64,000 nucleotides of DNA, from NCBI GenBank assembly GCA_905221615.1, contig CAJNDT010001890.1:1790602-1854601 (forward strand), in the 5' to 3' direction. How positions within the stretch are numbered: position 1 is the first letter of the stretch; every line of letters begins with the position of its first letter. The notes below the pieces were generated by a model. It made no database searches. It saw only the letters and a list, made by a program, of their open reading frames with translations, and had not been told where the DNA came from. The DNA comes from Symbiodinium sp. CCMP2592 (lineage: Eukaryota; Sar; Dinophyceae; Suessiales; Symbiodiniaceae). Below, one piece after another: positions 13,174 through 29,527 of the stretch. Position numbers and translations under genes: made by a program.

Positions 13174-13257
13174 AAGCAAACCCTAAACCCTAAACCCAAC
13201 CCTAAAACCCTAAACCCTAAACCCAAAACCCTAAAACCCTAAACCCTAAACCCACAT
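13174..13257. repeat. Interstitial CCCTAAA tract (C-rich on plus strand)
   Basis: Tandem ccctaaa with aaaccctaaaa variants. It faces a TTTAGGG tract of opposite sense at 13,428-13,531 across 170 bp of other sequence. Confidence 0.85.
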
Positions 13258-13427
13258 CAACTTAGGGGCCCTTAGGCTTTCAGGCGCCAATCCTAAAACT
13301 TCTGCCGGGGAGTTTTAAGAACTAGCCAAGAACTCGCGCCGGGTCTCATTGTTGAAGAAGCCCTTCACCATGAGATAAAGGAGCTGCTCGCTGGTGATCC
13401 TGAGATCTCACATGCCACTGATAGGGT

Positions 13428-13531
13428 AGGGTTTAGGGTTTACGGTTTTACGGTTTAGGGTAGTTTAGGGTATTAGGATTTAGGGTTTAGGTTTTTTCCC
13501 TAGGGTTTTAGGGTTTTAGGGTTTAGGGTTT
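13428..13531. repeat. Interstitial TTTAGGG tract (G-rich on plus strand)
   Basis: Tandem tttaggg with gggtttta variants, ending directly against the hairpin element that starts near 13,528. Opposite in sense to the tract at 13,174-13,257. Confidence 0.85.
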
Positions 13532-13626
13532 CCGAAAAGAAGGGACCCGAATATAGCACCCTAAATACTAGGATCCTTCTTGTAAGGATCCCAAAAGTCA
13601 GGTACCCCTAATATTCGGAATTTCCC
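13528..13626. repeat. Hairpin element of the gtttccgaaaa family, diverged
   Basis: gtttccgaaaagaaggga at the left matches attcggaatttccc at the right imperfectly. The interior keeps cctaaatactaggatcctt and ggtaccccta of the family. Confidence 0.6.
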
Positions 13627-14471
13627 AATAGAAGTTCTGAGCACGACGAAGCCCTGGGCCTGATCTTCAAAAAGGGTTTCGCCGCCCACACTCGGACAAG
13701 CCAAGCGATTTGATTGGTACTGAGTCGGCTGAAGTGAAATCAAGGTCCGAAGAAATAGAGTTCAGGGTTTCCATATGAGCAGCTTGTGTCTAAAATTCTT
13801 GGCCTAAATGACAACACTGGCACGCTTTTGGGCCAGATCTTTCCACGATCCCTGGGCGGGACCACAGCACAGATCAAGCTGAAATTCAGTACCTTTGGCT
13901 TTCTGATTCTAGTCCTTACTTGTCCAGTATTCTAGAGGAACCAAAGGTTAATCTTTATAGATTTATTCAAACCCCACCAAAAATGTTTAATGTTACCTGG
14001 GCTGCTGCTAAGGCCATTTACACTCAGCCGCATGATGTCGCGCATTGTACCCTAGGTTGCAGAACTCAGAACCCCTCTAAACCCAGCTTGCAGGTCCTGT
14101 TTGCTCAGGAAGATGCCAGAATCCCGGGTTAGGGCTGAGGGCTTGGGATCTATACGGGTCTAGGGTTTAAGGATTTAGGGTTGAGGGCTTCGGGTCCAAG
14201 GTTAAAAATGGCAGAGAGCTGACATCCCATGGCCAAGTGCAGCTTTCCCAGCCTCTGTCCTTCAATCTCGCGTTGACCATCCCAGAACATACAAACTGCC
14301 TGCGAGCCGCTCCCGAATCTGTCACGGATAGACTTACGCCCTTTTCAAGCATGTTCATGGCGATGTCTGCGAGTAGCTTCGGCACTAACATGCACCTTGA
14401 CTTTGACAGGTGGACGCCTCGAACCTCAGACCATAAGCCGGAAATCCTTGCTGCAGCCCCTAAACTCATGG

Positions 14472-14574
14472 GGGAAAACGAGGGACCCTATAATGGGCTA
14501 TATAATGGGTATATAATAGCTATGTTAAGGGTATATACCTAGGGGTCCTTATTAAGGGTCCCTCCTTTTACCCT
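14472..14574. repeat. Hairpin element of the aaggagggaccctta family
   Basis: The right arm aagggtccctccttttaccc and internal gggtatataatagctatgtta block match the intact copy at 41,089-41,203 in inverse orientation. The left arm is eroded. Confidence 0.7.
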
Positions 14575-14802
14575 TGGATCTAAACCATAAACCCCTAAAG
14601 TCTGGCCACCGGTTGCTGCAAAGAGGCTTGGGAAACTCCCTGGGCGGCATGCTCTGCGGATCCTTGTCGCCCTGAAGGGCCCGAATATCCTAATGTAGAA
14701 AGGTGCCTTCATAATTTGGATGGGCCTTGGGGGCCCAATATATTCTCATCTAGGTGAGGAGGCCTTAAGACTGCTGGTGCTAGCTACTCAAGCCCACATA
14801 TG

Positions 14803-14887
14803 GGGACCCTAATATAGTATACTAAATAGTAGGACCCTTATTATAAGTATTCCATAATATGGTACCCCTAATCTTCGGAAACTCCCA
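14803..14887. repeat. Hairpin element of the gtttccgaaa family, truncated left arm
   Basis: Retains ggggaccctaatatagtata and the right end ggtacccctaatcttcggaa, but the left gggagtttccgaaa arm is missing. Confidence 0.55.
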
Positions 14888-15666
14888 TGTCATGTGCCAC
14901 TACCGTTTTTCAAACTTCAACCTTCAAGTTGCACTGCACAGTAAGAGCTTAGCCCTAGCCCGTCTTAGTCAAAGCGACTGCTCAATGCTCAACTGCTCCC
15001 TTTTCGCCTTGCTGATGCTGGACCGTTTCATACGAAACCCCCAAAAAAGAGAAACTACTCGATTGCTCCCACCCTGTGTTAGTGTAGGAGCCTGACTAAA
15101 ACGCCCCTGCCTGCGCATAAAAACTCTCAGCGAGGATCCGGTTATTCCCACGCTGTTTAGGGCGGGTTTGTTAAGCAGGACCAGCGTCCCCCCACTTGTC
15201 CTGGGACCCCGTGCCTTGGAGCTCGTGGGTTGCTATGAATATGCGGGCGGTCAAGCCACGATCCGTGAAGCTATACGGTTTAATAGGGTTTAGGGTTTAG
15301 GCGGTTTAGGGCTAGGGTCATGAGCCATGAGCCTGAGGCTTGAACTTCCGAACTCCGGCAAATTGCTGCTTAAACGTGCAGCCTTTTGTCCTCACCACCC
15401 AGCTGGTCGAAATTCCTCCCTCACTTCTCGCGAGAAATGTCAATGAGAGTACTGCTTGACCCCCGGCCATGCCTCATGTCCGAAGAAGAAGTGGGCTACC
15501 TTAGTCTGGTGCTGCAGGGCGTATGCTTCACAGCCACAGCTCTGGAACGGCGTTAGCGGTGACTTTCGGTCTTTCCCGGAGTTCTTCAGATCCATAATGA
15601 AACTTTCAGGTGGAACGACTGTATCGGCAGCCGTACTGACAGTACTGCTGGCAGTCGTAGCAGTCG

Positions 15667-15738
15667 TCATCGTAGCGGTAGTGGTAGTGGTAGTGGTAGT
15701 GGTGGTAGTAGTAGTAGTAGTCGTCGTAGTAGTAGTAA

Positions 15739-15780
<42 letters not shown>

Positions 15781-15900
15781 CAGCAGCAGCAGCAGCAGTA
15801 GTCGTCGCCGTGGTGGTGGTAGCGGTGGTTGCTGTGGCAGTGGTGGTAGTCGTAGTGGTAGTGCCAATGCTAGTGGCAGTGGCAACGATTGTAGCAAATA
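15667..15900. repeat. GTA/GTG trinucleotide microsatellite
   Basis: Imperfect (gta)n with gtg, gca and gtc variants. The long Val-rich or Leu-rich open frames across it (both strands) result from the repeat and are not treated as genes. Confidence 0.9.
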
Positions 15901-17096
15901 GTGCTAGTTGGTAGTAGTTGTAGCAGCAGGAGTACCAGCACTAGCAAGGGTTCATCGACAATTCTCCCGTATATTGCAACTACTACTCACACTCCTGCTA
16001 CAGTATAACTATCAGCTGCAGCTGTACGCGCAGCAGAGCCGACCGAGGGAGGGAGTAAAGTCGTAAACCCAAAACCCTCAACCCTGAACCCTCAAACCCT
16101 AACGTGTCCGTGGGCTCCCGAGCTGCCATCGGACGATGCACACTGATCAGACGAGCTAAAATACCTAAAATCATACGAATAATCCCATCCAGATTTCTGG
16201 GTTCCTGTTAAGGAATTTAATTTAAGTTACCATAATAGGGATTTATATTAAATAGTATGGAAACACCGAAACACGATTAACAAGAACCCGTTATTTGTGG
16301 GTTATGGGGCTCGCTGGGAATTGAAAACTTCGACGTCGCCCCTGCTATCACAACATTACATCCGGCTGAACAACAAGCAGTCAGCGTAGTGAGCGAAACG
16401 CTCAACCCGATACCTTGCATCCGAAGCTATCCACAGTAACGAAAATTGTGAATTACATTGACCCTCTCACTCTGTCAAGCACCGAGAATCAAAAGCAGGG
16501 CACCGTGATGTTCTGATCCCAAGCCCTATTTACTCCGAGCAATAAACCTTCAAATCCTTAACCTGCGCCTTTGAGCTTGTACATAAACGGACCATATCAA
16601 GCAACCCCCAAAAAAGAGGTCTAGTGTTTTGGGTGTGACGGATAGCAAAACAAAGCGAAGCTGCCATGGGATGATAGATAAGGCTTCCCAGCCCACAGTC
16701 GGCAAAGCGATGCTGCTGTTGGAAGTCCTTGAAGCCCGGGCTCCAGGGTTCATCTAAAGGGTTCCTTTAAAAGGAGCTGCAGAATCTTTGTCTTTCTGCC
16801 CATACGGTGAAGTAGACGGAAGCCCAGCACTCATCACTAATCACATTAAATCCATGCTCCAACTGTCTGGAGGACACTACGATTAACGTTAGGGGATATG
16901 ATATGACTCAATGGCTTTAAATCGAAACCTCGGCGGATTTCGAACGTCGCTGTCTCCGGAAATGCTACCCGTTGAGGCTAGACTTGATGACTGTAAGTCC
17001 GGTGCCCCAAACCCCCCCGCAACCCCTCACCCTTCAAACTGAACCCGAAACTGTGCAATATTCGCCGGCCGGTTCCGCCAGTCACCTCAGCATACT

Positions 17097-17207
17097 AATT
17101 GGGTAGTTGTCGAAATTAAGGTTCGTTTTTTGGGTCCTTATTATAATAGGGAACCTAATATTTAGGGTACCCAAAAAGGGACCATAATTTTGACAACCAC
17201 CCAATTA
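17097..17207. repeat. Hairpin element of the gggtagttgtcaaaatt family
   Basis: aattgggtagttgtcgaaatt on the left pairs with aattttgacaaccacccaatt on the right with about two mismatches. The sister copy at 23,190-23,290 is better preserved, and a solo left arm lies at 41,442-41,458. Confidence 0.75.
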
Positions 17208-17769
17208 CCATGAACCCTAGCCCTAGCCATCCCTGCACCCTAAATCAATAAATCCCACGGCCCCAAGCCCTAAACGCTCAGCAAGACCGCCCTCCTACGC
17301 AAGACCCTCAACCTTATCGCTAAGGCTCAACATGGCCCAAAAGCCATATTTATGTATGGTCTTTGGGCCCAAAAGCCTTAATATGTGAGTCCTTAGATTC
17401 TTAAAGTAAACAACCAGACAGCCCTCCCGTTGCCAGCCGAATGTCGGCCCCTTTCATAATCGTAGATTCCAGGTCGTGGTAGGTAACCTCAGTTCCCCAG
17501 TAGCCCCCCTACCAGTAATTGTACCACAAGTCTCATAGAGGGGAGCCGGATTAGCTCAACTTAAGATTCCCTAAAAGTGATTGTACCTTTTTTCCTACTG
17601 TTTGGTTCTAATAAAACAGGGAGCCCAAAACAACCGGGCAAAAGGATACTACTGGGAACCAAGCAACGATGGGCCATGAGGTGATGGCCACCCAAATCGT
17701 GGTGTCGATGAACATCTGCATCTTCCTTCAGTGTGCGGGGCTCGCCGGCTTCGGCTTTCGTAAACCCTA

Positions 17770-17872
17770 AGGCTCCATGTACCCATATAGTATATTCTTA
17801 GGGCTTAAAGTACCTATATAGGGACTACTTTGGGGCTTAAGTATCTACTAATTATAAAGGTACATGGAGCCT
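17770..17872. repeat. Hairpin element of the aggctccatgtacc family
   Basis: Perfect 14-bp arms aggctccatgtacc (17,770-17,783) and ggtacatggagcct (17,859-17,872). Sister copy at 36,001-36,099; a right half survives at 33,712-33,775. Confidence 0.8.
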
Positions 17873-18581
17873 CTGGGAAAGGCTTACCTCTTACCGCAGG
17901 GTGTTGAAATTAACCGCTTCTTCCAATATAGAGTTTAAGCGAGCAGAAGGTGGTGGTGGGGTGCCATGACCTTTCCGGCACGGTCTTCCGAGGTTCGAAG
18001 GGGTGTTGTAATACGCTTAGGCCCTGGATTGCCGAATTCTGTTCTCATACAGAACCCAGGCTCATGACTAGTGTAAACGACAGCAAGGTCTCGGAAAAGC
18101 CCGGAAAACTTCCCACCGCAACATTGCGCGAAACCGTTCGAGGGCTAGAGCTTGAAAGACACGTATTGGGCCTGCTGTATCCCTTGATGCAATCATACTA
18201 GCTGTTGCTGTTCTCTTGCAGTTGCTGTGCCTGTTGCTTTGCGTACATGCACACGCGCATACATACATGCACACATACCGTTCATGCATGCACACAACCG
18301 GCTCTTTCAAGTACGCTCTACTACGTATTTGTGCATTGTATCAGGTTGCATTATGTCATGTGCACTCTCGGACGCGGTTCATCTACAATACTATCCTGCA
18401 ATACCGTTGCCAAATACATTTTTGTAGCTTGTCTTACCCTATCTTCCAAAAAGACCTAGGCTTGCTGCTCTTCACACGCGCGCCGTAACAATTAAAACAA
18501 GGTCTTGGTGCTCGATTAAAGCACATCTACAGGAAGGAGCCCTATAGGAAATGATATTGGTACTTCCTTGGGTTTCTATAT

Positions 18582-18679
18582 GGGGGTTTCCGAAAGGGGA
18601 CCCTCATATAGTACCCTACATAGTAGGCTCCTTATTACAAGGACCCCAAAAGAAGGTGCCCCTACTTTTCGGAAACTCT
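18582..18679. repeat. Hairpin element of the gtttccgaaa family
   Basis: gggggtttccgaaaggggac at the left pairs with cctacttttcggaaactctg at the right. The interior contains cctacatagtaggctcctta. Confidence 0.7.
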
Positions 18680-22262
<3,583 letters not shown>

Positions 22263-22330
22263 CATAGTAGTTCCCTTTTTGGGTTCATATTTAGAATCCT
22301 GTAAGGTAGTCCCAAAAAGGAACTACTATG
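22263..22330. repeat. Hairpin element of the agtagttcctttttggg family
   Basis: catagtagttccctttttgg pairs with cccaaaaaggaactactatg, with one extra base on the left. At 68 bp it is shorter than its relatives at 33,880-33,960, 35,604-35,684 and 56,181-56,279. Confidence 0.75.
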
Positions 22331-22723
22331 GTATGGAGCCTATGGTTAAACAGCCGCAGAAGCCGTAAGCCACGATCTCTCCACAAGGGGTTTGGATTTC
22401 AAAAGAGTAGGCAGACAGAGACACAAAGAGAGAGAGAGACTAAGGAATAGAGAGAGATTTTCATGGAGAGAAAGGAGCAGACGCAAATCCCAACAAAAGC
22501 TGGGTTCTCCCTTGGCGGAACTGATAGGCTGCTGCTGATGCATCACTCAAACAATTTGTTCAAGCCTTGCGCCAGAAACCCAACTTCACGCCTCACACAT
22601 TGAGGCACCGAGACTGCAAGACTTATAACTCCTGTGGGAGCTTGGCGTGTGTGCGCAGCCGTCTTCGTTATAAGGCCAATTGACTGCATCTGTAATCTCT
22701 TCTAAAACAAGACAGAAAGAGAG

Positions 22724-22764
<41 letters not shown>

Positions 22765-23189
22765 GAGAGTAAGCAAACCCAACGTGGAAGCAGGGTGTTC
22801 CAGCTAATCCTGCCCCTCCAGCCCTGAGCCCATGTCCGGACAGGAAGGCCGATTACGAAAGCAGTCCGATCGATGTGGATACCACGTTTCGGGAATCGCA
22901 TCTTAAATTAGATGCAAAGGCTGTACCTGGTCTAAGTCTGCAAACCAACATATGCGGAATGGCCCAGCTTAGTTATCGCGCTGTCCGAGCATGTTGCCTG
23001 GCAGCTACAAGTTTAGTGCTCCTCCACAAGATGCACCCATTGAAAGCTGTATGACCCACCACTCCAACATACCAGTGCAGTGAGTAACCATGGAACGCCA
23101 CGTCCGAGGGCTCGCTGCAGGGTAAAGCCTGAACCCTGAAACCAGTTGTTTGAACCCAGACTCCACCGAAACCCTGAAAACACACAGGC

Positions 23190-23290
23190 GGGTAGTTGTC
23201 AAAATTATGGTCCCTTTTTGGGTACCCTAGATAGTAGGTGCCGTACTATATTCGGGACCCCAAAAGGGACCATAATTTTGACAACCACCC
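23190..23290. repeat. Hairpin element of the gggtagttgtcaaaatt family
   Basis: The 34-bp arms starting gggtagttgtcaaaattatg and ending cataattttgacaaccaccc have about two mismatches. The outside flanks cacacagg and cacacggg are similar and could be a target-site duplication. Confidence 0.8.
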
Positions 23291-24472
23291 ACACGGGTGG
23301 TTCCTCTGCATTTTTCGGCAGGACAGCGAGGTAGTTCGGCTCGGCTTCGTAGAGCGACCTCGACCTCGAAGCTCGGGGTTCGTGATATAGGGGCTTTAAT
23401 GATCAGAACAGGGTATAATTATAATAAGGAACCCTTGCAAGGGCCTATAACGGTTACTATACGGGGTATTATGGGGTTTAGTATAGGGGCCTTAATAATC
23501 AGAATAGGGTTCCTTGGAAGGGGTCCTGTAAGGGATACTGTAAGGGTACGACAAGGGATTTTGGGATAAAGAGGTTCTTTCGCAGTGTTTAGGGTTTTTA
23601 GCAGCTCAATGAACCGCCATCCGACCTGAAACCCTCAAGTCCTTTAGCCTGACCCATTGGGTTTGTAGGCCTGAGAATACGAGTTCAAGAGCAGGACAGC
23701 AAGCTGAGAACCGCCTGAACGTACTAGTGGCCGAGTCATCGACTTATGCGCTGCGATTTCCGAGTAGGGTTTAAAGCTTAATTGAGAAAGGGACTGTGAA
23801 GCCACCCAGCAGTTGCACTGCCAAAACAGAACAAGCCTTCTGGCGCTGTGGGCTGCACTAAACTCGTGCTGTGAAGTACCAACCACATGCAAATACAGAA
23901 TACCTCGAAGATCTGCAAATTGACTCCTTGAGCATTGAAGTCGCAAGCTCTGCCTACGACTTATACCCTTCCCAGGTCCTACACTCCCTGTAGTTCCTCT
24001 CCTTGCTTGTAGTCCTGATCATCGTCCTGACCACCAAACTGCTCAGTAAAGACTTGCAAATGCGCATAAATCCTGCACGGGGCCATGCTATAGTCATGTT
24101 GGGGACCGTGAGGGAACACAAGCAATCATTCAGACCCCTGCAAGTCCAGCTAGAGTTTCATTACAAAGCCGGACTTCCCATAGGACCCGAAATAATCGCC
24201 CCTGCCCCATGTTACAAGGTACCCCTGTTTCCTGAAACAAGCAAACGACACGTACCGCAGAATGACTGGAAAAGCGGCAGTCGCTGCAGATGTTTCTCTG
24301 GATCGTTGTCAGTGGGGGCCTCATGGCAGTGGTGAGGTTGCTTCGAAGGGTTCTATACCACTTCTACAGGGGTTTAGAGAATCAGGGTGTTGGGTTCAGG
24401 GTTCATTGTTTAGTAAGGGTCTTCGCAGTCAGTTGTGTGGGGTGTCTCCGCGTTGTCAGGCTTGTCAAACAT

Positions 24473-24582
24473 GGGGTTCCCTCTCATGCCCTAAGGCTCT
24501 AAGGACTCATATATTAAGGCTTTTGGGCCCGAAGACCATACTATACAAGGCTTTTGGGCCATTTTGATCCCCATGTCATGGG
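24473..24582. repeat. ccttttgggcc-family element
   Basis: Contains aaggactcatatattaaggc, cttttgggcccgaagaccat and aaggcttttgggccattttg. The same ordered blocks occur at 39,882-39,972 and, inverted, at 45,664-45,747, with a partial copy at 17,330-17,402. Confidence 0.65.
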
Positions 24583-24680
24583 GTTCTCTCGGCATGCACG
24601 CGGCCTTTTGTGGGGATCATCGTCTTGAAACCCCCACATGCTGTCCAACTGCGGAGTTTCAGGCGGTGAGGGACAAAGCT

Positions 24681-24890
24681 GGCCTGGGGTTTGCGGTTCT
24701 AATATAGGCGCCTTAAAGATTAGAGCATGGTATGGTTTGGGGGGCTCTTTATTATGGCCTGGGGTTTGCGGTTCTAGTATAGGGGCCTTAACAATTAGAG
24801 CATGGTATGGTTTGGGGGGGTCTTTATTATAACTATAGTATAATATACCCCCCACTCCCTATTCTAATTATTAAGGCCCCGATACTAAAC
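24681..24890. repeat. ggccttaa-family element with tandem 75-bp duplication
   Basis: A 75-bp unit beginning ggcctggggtttgcggttct at 24,681 is repeated at 24,756 with few changes. The right arm ctaattattaaggccccgat follows at about 24,864. The extra copy of one arm makes an asymmetric hairpin. Confidence 0.75.
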
Positions 24891-25457
24891 GATTTGATGC
24901 CCTTGGACAAGGCCACGAACCTGGAGTCTCCACGGTGTTTTCAAGGTTCAGGGCTTCGGGAATAGGGCAAAAGGGATTTTGGTGTTTTTATGGTTGTAGG
25001 CGGACTTATAGGGCTTTTCTACCTTTTAGGGCGTTCAGGATTTGAGGGCTGCAGGTATGATCGTAGAAGGATTGAGAACGCAAAGCCTTTGTATGCGCTT
25101 CTAGGGCCCCAGAAACTCCAAACTGAACTCCAAACTCACTGCATTGAGGATTTATCTACACAGGCCTTAATAATTAGACTTGGGTTCGTTTACAGAGTTC
25201 CTTCAAGGGTGTCTACAAGGGCTTTCTATGAGGGTTCTGTTCGCATGTCGTAAGCATTCTGAACTAAATCCAGATTTGCTACAAGCCCAGCTGCCTCTTT
25301 AGTGTGTTGCTGCTCTATCAATGCCCTAACCCTAAACCCTAAACCCTAAACCCTAAGCCTTTTTAGGTAGTTAGGGGGCTTTTCTGGGGTTGAACTGGGG
25401 GAGTCTGTGGGTCGCTTGCAACTCAACCTGTCTATGCCACGGCAGAAAGCCAATAAT

Positions 25458-25558
25458 CTAGGGGCCTTTCTCATCATAATAGGGTTTTGGGGGCCCATGA
25501 TACTATAGTTATAGTAAGGAACCCCCGAAAAAATATGGGCAATTATTGAAGTCCCTAT
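25458..25558. repeat. Hairpin element of the ggccttaataatt family
   Basis: Left end ctaggggcctttctcatcat, middle gtaaggaacccccgaaaa, right end gggcaattattgaagtccct; terminal arms are complementary but eroded. Confidence 0.65.
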
Positions 25559-27607
25559 AGTATGCCAAGGCAGAAGGCAGCACCCTCGAGCACGCTTTAG
25601 GGCCCTGCCTCAGAAAGAATCCGAAAAGGGGGCAGCTGGAATGTGACCAAGGGCACGGAGCACGCGAGCTCGACCTCAGGGTGTCGCCCAAGACCCGTAG
25701 GAATCGAAGGCACACATATGGTTGCAACCGTAAAGCCAAAATCCTAAACCGTGCTTAATCATCCAATATTAGAAACTTCTGCCAGCTCTGCTGCAAGGGG
25801 GGAAACATGGCAGCTGGACTGCCTCTAGCCTTGGAAAGCAATGTAAGACAGCGGCCTTGAACACTAGAATATGACTTTGGTTTAGGGGTTTAGGGGTTGG
25901 GTTGACGTTGAAGTTCCAAAACCATTAGCAGCTAAGGGGCAGCAGGATGAAACACATGAGGTTTGGCACCGACCCGTGCCGGTTAAGTACAATCTGACAC
26001 CACAAAGGAAAACAGTTGTAAAAGTATGCGATCGTTATTCGTTGTAGTGGCATGCTCGTATTATAATCGTATCAGGGAGCTCCAAAGTAGAATACAGATG
26101 TAGCCGGTAGCAAAGCCACTCCGCATGCAAGGTCCTAAAGTCGCGACACGACAAGTCTCTATTGCCAAAGTAAACGAAACCAAAAGGAAACAATGCTCTC
26201 ACCTCATCTGTTGAAAAACTTGTTTCCCCTTCAAGCACGGACTGGCATGTATGCCGGCAGCGAAGCTCTAGGGCAGAGCCTTCCGCAGTCACCTTAGGTC
26301 TACCCTAAACCGCAAGGGATCACATCAATGAAGAGTTTTTGAAGGATCCCCAACAACCTAGGAATAAACAAGCTCCGTTTTTGGTGTAGTGTAGTCTTAC
26401 AAAAATGTGAACACATACCCACTGGGAGACCCAGGGTAGCCCCTAAATCCATAGTCCCCAAACCGTAATGAACCACGCCCAGGAAGACTTCTAGGAACCA
26501 ATATGCCACATGGAACCCCTTTTCCGTTTTGCAGCAGACTTCTCTCGCCCGAACAGCTGCCGCCACGCAGCAGTCAGCATATTCGCTGACTGCGCAACCC
26601 CGCACAACTTGCTGTCATGACAAGCCATGCAGTTCAACATCAGCTGTGAGGAATTATGGTACTCAAGACAACAAACGAAAACTGTGTAAACGCTGGGTCG
26701 TGAAATTCATGAAGATCAACCCTTTTCCCTAAACCCTCAACTCCAAACCGTAAGGGACCACACTTTGGAAGACGAATGAGGTCGGCACCTCCGTGTCCAG
26801 TTCCAGCGGCGTGAGTCGAGGGCGAAAGAGATCGGGGCGTCTCTGGATCCAGGTACGGACCAAATCCTGTCGGTTGCGTAGGGTCTTCAAGCTGTTGGAC
26901 TTGTCTAGGGGCTCAATATAGGGAGCCGCCAAAATAGTATTCCTACTAGTTTAGGCCCCAGATATTACGGTCGTAAAGCTGGTCGGGCCTTATCGGTGTT
27001 AGAGTGTTTCAGGGTTTTCGTCAGTTTAAAGCTTCGGGATTTAAGTTAGAGCTTAGGGTTTTAGGGTCAAGAATGTTAATTAAGGCTTTCTTGGCTTTAG
27101 GGTTTCAGGCTTGACGGGGTTAAGATTTACGGCCATTTAGGGCTTTGATTGGGTTTCGGAGTCGAGGTATGTGGTTCGAGGGGGTGTTCTCGGTGTTTCG
27201 TTCCACTACGGTTGGAGCTGACTATCTCGGTTTAACGATGTTCAGAAGGTCCCTATAAAGGGTTAGTATGAAGGTTCCTAAAGGGGCTACAATAATAAGG
27301 GTTGCGATGACGGTGTCTATAAACACGCGCATGCCAAACTCACCGGTGTGAAAGCTTGCGGACGAGGTTTTCCACGACCACAAGTCGTCCTAAATGCGAC
27401 CCCTAAGGGTACGATCCTGAGTAAGAAACCCCATGGTACCCATAGCAGACCTTACATTGCAAGAGCACATAAAGCCTATAATCCTATAAGCGAAGCCACA
27501 AGCCGAAAAATATATTCAAACCGCCCTAAATCTTGTGTAGCATCGCCTCGACGCCCAAATCCATAAAGGCAGCATGAACAAAAGGTCTCACGGGAGTCCT
27601 ACTTGGA
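25559..27607. other. No gene seen
   Basis: Only short unrecognised frames. A dense run of degenerate tttaggg-like motifs is at 26,990-27,130. Confidence 0.5.
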
Positions 27608-27706
27608 GGATCATGGGACTCAGTAAGTAAGGTTATAAGTAGCTTAATTGGGGTTATAAGTATAGTTACCTTACTTATAACCCTAGTTACTAAGTCCCAT
27701 GATCCT
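27608..27706. repeat. Hairpin element with ggatcatgggact arms
   Basis: ggatcatgggactcagtaag at the left pairs with ttactaagtcccatgatcc at the right, with ggttataagt/acttataacc inside. A right-hand half of the same family lies at 33,650-33,706. Confidence 0.75.
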
Positions 27707-28967
27707 TTCAGTAGACTGTTTCGGGTTTCTAAACTCTCCACCTCTGAATCCCAGGTTTCTGGGTTGTCTGGGAGCAGCGGAGAAAAACTACAACCGTCCC
27801 TCCATAGGGGCCCAGTTACTAGTAAGGTACTGTCAAAGTATCAGCATAATACAGAAATTGCTAAAAAAAAGGGTGCCTGAATACTTAGAACGGGTGCTGG
27901 GGTATTGGGGGCTTACTCTCCTAGTATTTTGTAAGGACTAAAGCATCAGTAATATGGCTTTTTTTGTGGACTTTGACACGCGAAATAAACGTGCAGAAGA
28001 ACACGTTTCCCGGGTCCTCGGTAGAACAGTTTGCTCCAAAGGAAGCTCGTCTGCTACCTGAGACAGAAATCAAGCAGAAAAGGGCTCAGCATTTAGGCTT
28101 TGGGGTTTCGGCGCTCGCACTCGAAAAGGATACTACTCTTTGAACTGGGCATCTGCCATGTGGGCGTTCGCTTCGGGATTCTGAACGGTTAAGCAGGCAA
28201 AGGTTTTCGACCTTTCGAGCATGTTAATCTGGAGCCTGAGTGATTAGCAAAAACTTTTCCGTAAGAACGTAGCACAATGCATCTTAAAACCCTACATGTA
28301 GGTATAAACGGCGAACAGAGGCATCATCTTAGGACATGCTCAGACTACAATCTGGCCCTTGTGCGGTCAAGACAGTCATGCGCACGAACACAAGGGGTAC
28401 TTTCCTTTCAGTAGGTCTACGTCGTTCGTGTCATCCCACAACCCATGCAAACGAAACACAAGGATGTGATGCAGGGTGGGTAATTACAGTATATAGGATT
28501 TTAGGGTCTATAAGCGATGATGATAATAAGGAGCCTTTAGGGAGAGTCTTCCAAAGTTAGCAACATGTTCGATGGTCTGGTTGGGAGGAAGTGCAACGGC
28601 AGTGGAGATTCCAAACAACTTCTACGAAGTCACAAGACCTAATGCATACACCGAAACTCCGAACACAAAAACCTTGAATCCTAGACCAAAAACGCAAAGC
28701 TGCGAACCCTCAACCCCAAAACAAAAACTCTGAAAGCTAACCTCAAGTGCAGACCGGCCAAGTTGCTCTTCGAGTTTACTTCGCCGCCATTCTCCTCGGC
28801 TCCTTCGTCTTCTTCATCTCCTTCTTCCTGCTCTTCGTCGCCTCCATGCATCATCGCCCACTGTATGTTTTGCAACTCCTTGCCCTATGTACTTAAAGGT
28901 TCTGTATATGGCGTTCAAGGGACAGAGATCCTACGAGCAATACAAAGGCCCGAAAACAGTCTAAAAT

Positions 28968-29065
28968 AGGGGCCTGGATTATTAGAATATGGTGTTGTTG
29001 TAGATTTTACTATAATCATAATAAGGAACTCCCCGCAATAGTATTGGTAGTTATTTAGGCCTCTA
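28968..29065. repeat. Hairpin element of the ggccttaataatt family
   Basis: aggggcctggattattagaa at the left, family middle aataaggaactccccgcaat, and gtagttatttaggcctct at the right. Confidence 0.65.
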
Positions 29066-29171
29066 GAGTAATGGTTTACATTCAGGCACAGCAACTTAAA
29101 CCCAGAGTCAGGTCCAAGGAAGTTCAAGACATGAGACGGATGCCTCAAGCGCCGATCAGATCATAACCGTG

Positions 29172-29225
29172 GTTTAGGGTTTAGGGTCTAGGGTTTGGTT
29201 TAGGGTTTAGGGCTTAGAGTTTAGG
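29172..29225. repeat. Interstitial TTTAGGG tract
   Basis: Six or seven tttaggg units, some altered to ctaggg or gcttag. Confidence 0.75.
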
Positions 29226-29344
29226 GGAAACCAATTTTTGTAGGATCCCTCTAAATTTCTTTATTAGGGTGTATAACAAGAGGCCTCAAGGAAGTAGGTT
29301 ATGCTCGGCTAAGGTAGGCTCAATGAACTTCCTCAAAACCTATC

Positions 29345-29450
29345 TGTGAACCGCAGAAAGCTGGAACATGGATTAACTGTGATTAGTGCTGGGATCCTCC
29401 ACGTTTTCCTTCAGGGCATGAGGATAATGATGTTCCAAGTTTATGGTTTC
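29345..29450. repeat. Element of the ccagaaagttgg family, diverged
   Basis: cagaaagctggaacatggat at the left and atgttccaagtttatgg at the right. Shares the interior gattagtgctggga and gggcatgaggataatgatgt with 36,588-36,692. Confidence 0.65.
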
Positions 29451-29527
29451 TACTCCTTAAGCCCTGAGCCCTAACTCAAGAACTCCAACAGGTTCCGACC
29501 TTCCGGCACTGCGGGCTGCCGCTTCTT

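Noticed and set aside
15456..15914. 152-codon frame ending in poly-Val/Ala
   Set aside because: Most of it is the GTA/GTG trinucleotide repeat, and the N-terminal part shows no recognisable domain.
16920..16995. Possible reverse-strand tRNA
   Set aside because: The complement has tagcctcaacgggtag and a gttcgaaatcc-like box, but D-, T- and acceptor stems do not pair.
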